Shown one piece after another: positions 56,706 to 64,000 of a DNA stretch of 64,000 bases. The notes beneath the pieces are model-generated. The model saw nothing but the letters and a program-made list of their open reading frames with translations, searched no databases and had not been told where the DNA came from. The stretch covers positions 5,683,501-5,747,500 of the forward strand of contig NC_084932.1 of the NCBI RefSeq assembly GCF_958298935.1, given 5' to 3'. How positions within the stretch are numbered: the stretch's first letter is position 1; each line of letters starts with the position of its first letter. Source of the stretch: Phragmites australis (taxonomy: Eukaryota; Streptophyta; Magnoliopsida; Poales; Poaceae). The translations under genes and the position numbers were made by a program.

Positions 56706-59700
56706 CAGTGTAGGATCGAGAATGATGATTAGAGTGGGTGAATAGGCACCTCGCAAATTCCTTCGATGGCATTCTCCTATTTTAGTCACCCAACACACCT
56801 CAAAACCAAAAGCAGAAGCAAAAACCAGAGAGAGACAAGTTGCTATGAAAATTTTCAAGAAAAGATATGACTCTCATGAATGTACATGAACCGTAGATTT
56901 CATCGAAACTCATCCTACGAGTCATTGTCACAAAAGATAGGAACTAGAAGGAAGAAACATTTGAACCAATCGATAAGATCACTGGAAGAAGAAATTCTCT
57001 AAGTTGATAATCTAGAGGCAATGAAATTCAAGACCAATTCAATATGAATTTTATGCCTCTAGCAACAAGAAGAACATCTTTCTAAAGTGGAAAAATCTCA
57101 GCTCATTAACAAAACGAATATCACAACAAAAAGGAAAAACTCGCAACAAAGCAAGGGAAACAATAGAAGAAAACTAGAAAAAGATGAACACAAACATCGG
57201 AGGAAACATGCACTTCATGTTTAGCAAATTTCAGCCCTCTTTTCGACAGATTACAAGGTATTTTCCTCAAAAAAACTCTCACAAATTACAAAGGCTAAGC
57301 GTTCCTCTCTCCTTTCCTCTAAAGTCCTAGGCTACAAACTTAAATGGCTGGCTCAAGCCTTCCACAAAGCTCTACCCCTATATTTATAGGCATAGGGAGG
57401 TTGCTTAGCCCTTAAGCTTCCTTGTTCCTAAAATACCTCTCACTTCCAATAGCCTTCTACCTACACCGAGATATTTTGGTCTATTTTTTCGCTCTGTTCA
57501 TCGAACGATCATGGCTTCTTCATGACTTAGCTTCGCCGAAACGCAAGCTTCACGATGATGCCATGTGCACTTTATCCTTTCACAGTTTTGAGGCCAAACC
57601 AAGAAACCATCTTGCACACTTCTCAAAGCGTGACTTACTGCCACTTGCGTACGTCTTAAGCAAGCATCCTGATATCGACACGTGTACTCCGTCTTGCGAT
57701 CTTGACCGTCGGTAAGTCTCTCCCGCTGCCGATCATTCGGGCCATCTTATCACTTGCACCGGCATCCCCTTCGCTTGACTTTGTCAACACACCGTCTTCA
57801 TCCATCTTTACACGCTTTGCTTGAACTCCACATGCACAGCTAGGATCACCCTTGACTCCGCCCAACCTCCTCGATTGCCCAGCATCAAGCACCCTACTTA
57901 GACCCGACCATCCTGCCGTCGATCGCCAAGTTGCATCCATCACCTGCACAACATTAGACAAGCAAACATGCATCTCCAACACTATTAAGGATTAGTCAAA
58001 ATCAAAATCCCATTGAAAAAGATATCGCACAGAACACTAGACAAGCAAACATGCATGTTCCGACGTTGTCACCTCCTCAGCGCCGGATCATCCAGCATGT
58101 TTAATCCAGCAGACCAGCCATCTTGCAACCTCTCTGCAAGAAATACTCCGGTGTATTCATCATCTCATCGCCGAACCATCCAGCATGTACTTCTTCTCCG
58201 GACCAGCCATCTCGCAACTTCTCTGCAAGAAATGCTCCAGCGAAGCATCCGATGTTCATCCCTTTGAGCACCGGACCATTCGGCGAGTACAAGTCAACCA
58301 GAGCCAGTTTGAAATCTCTCTACAAGAAAAGCTCTAGTGTTCACTACTGCCCAACGCCAGACCATCCAACATGTACTTCAACCTTTTCTTCTGAGTTGTA
58401 ATGCTCCGGCATGCAATCCTTCTGAACGTTGAACTATCCGACGTGTTCAATTTCCCGAGCACTGGATCATTCACCATGTTCAATTTTTCTGGACTCAGAG
58501 ACAAAAATACTAACTCTGTTTTCTCTGCAACTTTTGTTAGTCATGGTCATAATTGCAACACATATACATGTTTATGCAATCCCACAAATCAACAAACCAA
58601 ATTAACCACCTTGTCAATCACTTATCACATATAAACCAAGACACATTTCAACTTGGTTTCTCAATCTTCTCCTTGATGAGTGCATTGATAATCCTCAAAG
58701 CACAAAGATTTTGGTTTGAAGAAATCCAACAAGAGAAGCTCATCTAAGTGACCAAAAACTCAAGAAAGAGCAAAAAATGTCACTTGGCATTATAAGGATT
58801 GCAAAAAATCCGAATAGAGGCAAAAAAAAGCTCAATGAAATGCTCCCCTTGATGAATGCACAGATTCATGATGCAAGATTCTTCTTTGTGATTTAGTTCA
58901 TATTTTCTCCCCCTTTAGCAGTGCAAATATCAAGGACAAACACAATGCAATATATGAACATGCAATTCTAATGAGCTTTCACAAGTATACCGTAAAGCAT
59001 TTGCAAAAGCTAGAAACATCAAAGTGCTATGGAGAGTAGAAAGCGGAGCTCACAATTGCACAAAGGCTCAAAAAGATACAATGTCACAAGAATATGAATC
59101 TACACAAGCTAAACCGGAAGAATTATTGGCGCATTTAAATTCATATAGCCGAATCATGTTAAAAGTGACCACTACATAAGCATCCACTCGTCCCGAGACA
59201 ATACAAGTATTAACAACTAGCAAACTTCAATCTCGAACTAGGCATAAAAATATTCATGACAGTAGGCTTTGCAAACGCTCACATATGAAACTAAAACTTA
59301 GTTAGATCAAGTGATTAAAAATGGAACATTTAGGCACATTTTTTTTAATTCATTTTATCCTCAAGTTGTCTCTTATCCAAGCGAAGTGTCGCACGACTGG
59401 GTACGGCAAACACCTCGAGGCTTCAAGACAACCGTATTGGATCACATCTTAGCACAAGAAACTTGATTGTTCAAGATTATTCAATTTGCACAATTTATCA
59501 ATTTTTCATAAGATCAAGTCAAGTAGTGTCTTTGCGACACAAGGAACACATATTCTCCTAAGGTTCTATCATGAGTTAAATATTTGACAAAGACAGAAAA
59601 TATAATACAATGTTCTCAAATCCTCTATCTTGAACCAAGAAGCTTAGAGCAAGATATTCATCAAACTAGCCTCAACTCAAGCTTTGACTAAGCCAAAGCA

Positions 59701-59998
59701 ATTACGAACATGGTGATTAAGAATGTAGTATTTTATAGTCTACATGATTCATAAAATTGCTAAATTTCATCTTTAGAAAAGCTAGCTTGCTTGAAATTAT
59801 TCATGTCAAAGTATCAAGAGAAGCCTAAGATTAAAAGCTTGCTTCACACAACTACTCAACTTAGTCCAAATTCAAGACTAGCAATAGAAAATGCTAAAGA
59901 CATACAAGTCAAAGCTCAATTACTATGATTATCTTATATGATGAAATGAAATGCAAATGCAACAAAAGTAAGATAGAGTATGTACAAGGATAACTCCC
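56706..59998 (-). repeat. Decayed dispersed repeat, minus orientation
   Basis: Begins GTGTAGGATCGAGAATGATG then GAGTGGGTGAATAGGC, matching the ends seen at 27.2 and 46.05 kb. It carries CGCCGGATCATCCAGCATG-type palindromes at 58.07-58.45 kb, as in the copy at 25.5-26.4 kb. CTCCCCTTGATG (58845) and TTTCTCCCCCTTTAG (58905) resemble reversed text that follows copia pol genes, but no pol is seen. Gene content: none. Confidence 0.45.
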
Positions 59999-60629
59999 TG
60001 TTGGGGATGATCTCCCACCCCCCCCCCCCCCACTTCGGAGGGAACCGCGAAGCCTACTGAAAATATTGCGTGCTTGCCGTTGTGGTTTTGTTCCAGGGAC
60101 TTCATCTGCAAGTGGCAAAGATCGTAGAGCTACATCGGTCGAAGGGTGTAGGCGCGCCCGCACCTTCGATCTTCCATACCGGAGAAGACGAAGGAGACAT
60201 TCGGCTGATGGGCGAAGTTCGGACCCGCAGTCCGCAGCGTTCGCAGCGGGCGAAGATGCAAGCCGACCTTCGCTCCAGGGACGAAGGCTATCCGACGGAC
60301 ATCCGAGCGGAGGAGGCTTTGATGCCCTTCAGAGACAGGAATCACCTCGAGACAGTGGGCCCGATTTCAGTCGCCCGGGATACTGCTGTAATTATGTAAT
60401 TATGCTCATTTGTACCATAATGCCCTCGGATATTCCGGGAATGTAGCAGGTGAGGGGGTAGAATTTGTAAACCGCACCTGTGGTTGCTAGGTACAGGCTA
60501 TAAATAGGGCCACGGTGTACCCAAAATTGGGATCAAAAAACTGTTCCTCCTCCAATATGTGTCGCTCTGAGAGCCCTTCAATATCTCCGTATCCGAAGGC
60601 TCACCCTGTCTGGGATTTCGATCCCAATA
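59999..60629 (+). repeat. 5' LTR
   Basis: Starts TGTTGGGGATGATC and ends GATCCCAATA (expected CCCAACA). A TATAAATAGGGCC promoter box lies at 60499-60511. A run of about 15 C lies at 60017-60031. Confidence 0.85.
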
Positions 60630-60630
60630 G

Positions 60631-60642
60631 TTGGCGCCGTCC
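60631..60642 (+). promoter_or_regulatory. Primer-binding site
   Basis: TTGGCGCCGTCC one base after the LTR, like the TTGGCGCCGTCTGTGGG sites of Huck/Grande-type elements. Confidence 0.75.
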
Positions 60643-60665
60643 ATGAGGATCGAACCCACAAAGAC

Positions 60666-62167
60666 ATGCCACCCAAGAAGAAATCGAAGCCAGCCGGAAC
60701 AGTGGAAGCGTTGCCGGAACCTCCAGCCGTAGCTGGGCCTTCGACCGAAAGACCCCCTTCGGCCATACCAGGATCAAGTAACGTTTCAGCCGGAGGAACT
60801 TCGAGTGGACGAGAACATCATTGCAAAGTTGAAATAGCACCACAAGGACCCAGTGATGGCCGACAGGGCGAAGCAGTCTGGGTTAACACGGAGCAAATGC
60901 GGGTCATGGAACCAATAGATCGCACGCACTTCGAGCCTCCGAAAAAAGAAGGCGAAAGGGTGCGAAATGAAGAATGGGACGACCTTGACGACTTCACAGA
61001 GTTTGAGAACGAGGAGGAAACAAATGAAGAAAGAACAACAAGGCTAGAAGCTGAAGAGTTGGAAAGGCAGATAGCGCAGAAGAAGCGCATGTTGGATGGC
61101 CTAGCAGCAAGTCGGAAAGCCGCAGAGTACCGCAGGCGGGCGAATGAAGCTAGGAAAACATTGGAGAAAATCCAGGAGGAAATCGATATGCTCCACCAAG
61201 CGGAAGGCATGTCTCGCCGGCCGACGCCGCCGGGAGACATGGTACGAGCTTCGCCGGATCTTCAGCGAAGGTCGTCCACGGGAGACCCGGAGTCCCCATT
61301 GGCCATGGATCTGCAAAATCAGCCATGGCCGCCAGGGTTCAAGATGCCCAGAGTGGTTATATTTGACGGAGAGTCAGACCCAAGGAAATTCGTAATGAGT
61401 TTCGAAGCAGTTGTGGAGTCTACCGGAGGGGATTGTACAACCTTGGCGAAGGCCTTCGTATTGGCCATAAAAGGGATAGCAAGATCCTGGTACTCCGTGT
61501 TGCCCCGGGGATCCATATATTCATGGGAGCAATTGCATAGTGCACTGTACAGCAACTTCCAGGGGAATTGGGCAGACAAAATCACTGCAACCGACCACTT
61601 CGCGCTGAAACAGCAACCAACAGAAAGCTTGCAGAGCTACATGCGCTGCTTCGTACACATACGTTGTCAAGCGAAGGGGCTGAGCAAAGATACAATCATC
61701 GATGTCGCAATACAAGGCATCAAAGGCGGGCTATTAGCAGGAAAGCTCACGAGAAAAAGACCCGGAAGCATGCAAGAGCTGCTCAACAAGATGGAAGAGT
61801 ACTCAAGATCTGAGCTCGATTATCTCCGAAGGAAAAACAAAATGGCAGCTTCCAAAGTAAAACCACATGCACCAGCTAGAGAGCAGGCAGCAGCAATCCT
61901 AGAGACAGATTGCACCATCCAAGAAAGCTCGAAGGTTCTAACTATCCAAGGCAAAAAGAAGTCAATCAAATTAATCCCAGCCCGCTCGAAGCCGCTCAAG
62001 GAGTAGGCGAAGCTTACAGTGTGGCCAATAGGGGAGGCCGAGCCGGTAGAGGAAGAGGCCGCGGAGACCGAGGACGGGTTCCGCAGGACCCAACAACCTT
62101 TTACTGTGAACTGCATGGCGAAGAGCCGGCCACCGGACCAAACAGTGCCCGCAGGTCGTGGCTATGA
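60666..62167 (+). pseudogene. gag with a C-terminal frameshift
   Basis: Starts MPPKKKSKPAGTVEALPEPP. It has an acidic, charged stretch (DDLDDFTEFENEEETNEERT) and a coiled coil of about 60 residues, then the gag core MPRVVIFDGESDPRKFVMSF, KGIARSWYSVLP and FQGNWADKITATDHFALKQ. The main frame runs to a TAG at 62006. The true end (RGGRAGRGRGRGDRGR, then FYCELHGEE, the usual nucleic-acid-binding tail) is in another frame from about 61985, so a small indel near there breaks gag. Confidence 0.85.
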
Positions 62168-62349
62168 AAGAGAGCTTGGCGAAGCAGTCTCTTGATCACG
62201 CAAGGACAGTGCACCATGCAGCAAGTTTCGGAAGAAGCGAAGGGTGGCAGAACCACAATCAGAACACGGCGTTTGCGAACTAGTGGCAGCAAATTCCTGC
62301 ACCACAGTATACACCTGCAACTTCAGCTTAGTTTGATCAAACTAGGCAA

Positions 62350-64000
62350 ATGAACCTCCAGGGGGAGCTACCTCCACCACCACCGAGACCCGCAATTGAA
62401 GCACCACCAGAAAGCAGCAAATCAGTTAACACGATAAATCGTGAGCACAACGTGGTGTTGGCCATCTCAGGGGGATCTAACCAGCAGATAGAATCTAAGA
62501 GACAACGAAAAGAATATGTGCGAAGGGTCAACCACGTCGGAGTGGGACCAACATACATTAATTCAAGATGGTCAAACATTCCCATTACATTCTCGCAAGA
62601 GGATATGAGGGTCTTAGGCTATCCACACACAGATGCCTTTGTCATTACAGCAAACATCTCGGGAAATGAAGTACACAGGATCTTGATCGACGGAGGAAGC
62701 TCAGCAGACATCATCTTCGCTGATGCCTTCGACAAAATGGGGCTACGACGAAGTGACTTAAAGCAAGATGGATTGTCGTTGCTAGGCTTCGGCGGAAACA
62801 CAATCAACGCTCTGGGAAAAATAACAATCCCAGTGTCGTTTGGTGAAGAGATGAATTTCCGCACAGAAGACATTACCTTCGATGTGGTGGACATTGATTA
62901 CCCATACAATGCGATATTTGGAAGGAGAGTCCTCAATACATTTGGAGCAATACCGCACCATGCATACTTGTGCATGAAGATGCCTGGCCCGGAAGGAGTC
63001 ATAAAGATATTGGGAGACCAGCGAGTGGCCAGACGAATCGAAGTGGGAATAGCTCCAGGAAGACGAAATGTCCACATGATAACAGACCCTTCGACAGATC
63101 GGGAAGAAAGTTGCAACCAGTCGAAAATAGGCAAGGCAGCGAAGGCCGTACCAGAAGGAGCGACCAGAATAGTACAGCTACATCAAGAAAAACAAGATAA
63201 AAAAGTCATTATAGGAGCGGAGGCTCCTACGGAGGACCAGCAACAACTTATAATGTTCCTCCGCGGTAACGACGATGTTTTCGCTTGGTCTCCTAAGGAC
63301 CTGCAAGGAGTAAGTCGGGAAATCATTCAGCACAACCTAAATGTGGACCCTAAAGCAAAGCCAAAGAAGCATAAGCTTAGGAAAGTTTCAAGCGAAAGAG
63401 AAGAAGCAGCGAAGGCTGAAGTGGAAAAACTACTCGATGCCGGAGTCATACGTGAAGTAATGCACTCAGAGTGGCTGGCTAACCCAGTGTTAGTACGGAA
63501 AAGCAACAGAAAATGGATAATGTGCATCAACTTCACAGACTTAAACAAAGCTTGTCCCAAGGACGACTTACCATTGCCTAGAATTGGTTAGCTGGTAGAC
63601 TCCGCGGCTGGTTGCGAGATGTTAAGCTTCCTAGATGCATACGGAGGGTACCACCAGATATGGATGGCGAAGGAGGACAAGGACAAGATGAGTTTCAGAA
63701 CCTCCTTCGGCATATACTGCTTCATGAGGATGCCCTTTGGACTCGGAAACGCTAGCGCAACCTTCACCAGGTTGGTGCAGACAGTATTAAGATCACAGCT
63801 AGGACGAAATGTCTTGGCCTATGTTGATGACATAGTGGTCAAGAGTACCAGAAGGAGCCAACATCTCGAAGATCTGCGGGAAACCTTCGAAAGCCTGCGA
63901 AAAGCAGGGTTAAGGTTGAACCCAGAGAAATGCGTCTTCGAAGTACAATCCGGAAGACTACTAGGGTTTTTGGTGTCGAAGAGAGGCATCGAAGTGGAAC
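62350..64000 (+). pseudogene. pol: aspartic protease and reverse transcriptase, one stop, truncated by the window
   Basis: Protease reads [20 protein letters not shown] and [18 protein letters not shown]. After a spacer reverse transcriptase runs [34 protein letters not shown] and [13 protein letters not shown], then a TAG (63589) where Gln is expected. It continues FLDAYGGYHQIWMAKED, FMRMPFGLGNASATF and YVDDIVVKS to the window edge. In this element the CIDYTDLN-type motif reads CINFTDLN. Confidence 0.88.

Larger units (their letters stand above)
59999..64000 (+). mobile_element. Ty3/gypsy element, TAT type, 5' part (continues past window)
   Basis: 5' LTR, primer-binding site, gag, protease and reverse transcriptase in order on the plus strand. 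The 3' part lies outside. Reading frames are long with few breaks (a frameshift after 61980 and a TAG at 63589), so this copy is younger than the one at 19.4 kb. It is dense in CGAAG motifs, a compositional signature of its family. Confidence 0.9.

Overview
The window is plant nuclear DNA, almost certainly from a grass and probably a panicoid one (inference). The reasons are nested LTR retrotransposons, Stowaway, hAT, Mutator and Micron-like MITEs, tRNA-derived SINEs, GC-rich Ty3/gypsy leaders, and spliced receptor-kinase genes with plant-type GT-AG introns. Only one host gene reads as complete: a cysteine-rich receptor-like kinase (CRK) at 53130-56376, seven exons, 671 codons by my assembly. 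A related CRK at about 17470-32909 on the same strand is a pseudogene. A three-exon piece of the DNA polymerase delta catalytic subunit (POLD1) C-terminus lies at the left edge on the minus strand.

Layout. 1-0.5 kb: POLD1 3' fragment with a 1-base frameshift. 0.6-3.8 kb: repeat debris (a 52-bp tandem duplication, old LTR ends, a hAT element with 8-bp target duplication). 6-10 kb: a Stowaway-like MITE split by a young minus-strand Ty1/copia element that carries only gag and the start of protease. 11.2-16.9 kb: a broken Ty3/gypsy element containing a LINE 3' end, a second LINE fragment and a hAT MITE in its 3' LTR. 17.5-32.9 kb: the CRK pseudogene, split in its catalytic loop by a 12.7-kb Ty3/gypsy (TAT-type) element at 19413-32120 with matching GATAG target duplications. 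That element has lost its reverse transcriptase and carries an antisense spliced gene, a tandem hairpin array and a nested foreign repeat. 33.0-35.9 kb: a 2.9-kb solo LTR. 37-44.8 kb: a decayed long-LTR complex with a CACTA-like element, a Micron-like MITE sitting in (TA)n, and a LINE-like stretch. 46-53 kb: dispersed repeats, two SINE copies (one inside the intact CRK), a 1.1-kb MULE with roughly 325-bp inverted arms, and a GC-rich minisatellite. 53.1-56.4 kb: intact CRK. 56.7-60 kb: decayed repeat. 60-64 kb: 5' LTR, gag, protease and reverse transcriptase of another Ty3/gypsy element that runs off the window.

Functionally, the two CRKs look like a local duplication of a secreted-domain immune or stress receptor kinase. 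One copy kept a full reading frame while the other was broken by several independent events. Everything else is mobile DNA at different ages. The copia element is young (LTRs nearly identical), the TAT element is old (LTRs differ at many C/T and G/A sites), and nesting gives a relative order of insertion. All family names come from reading motifs by eye and from memory of the families; no database search was run.
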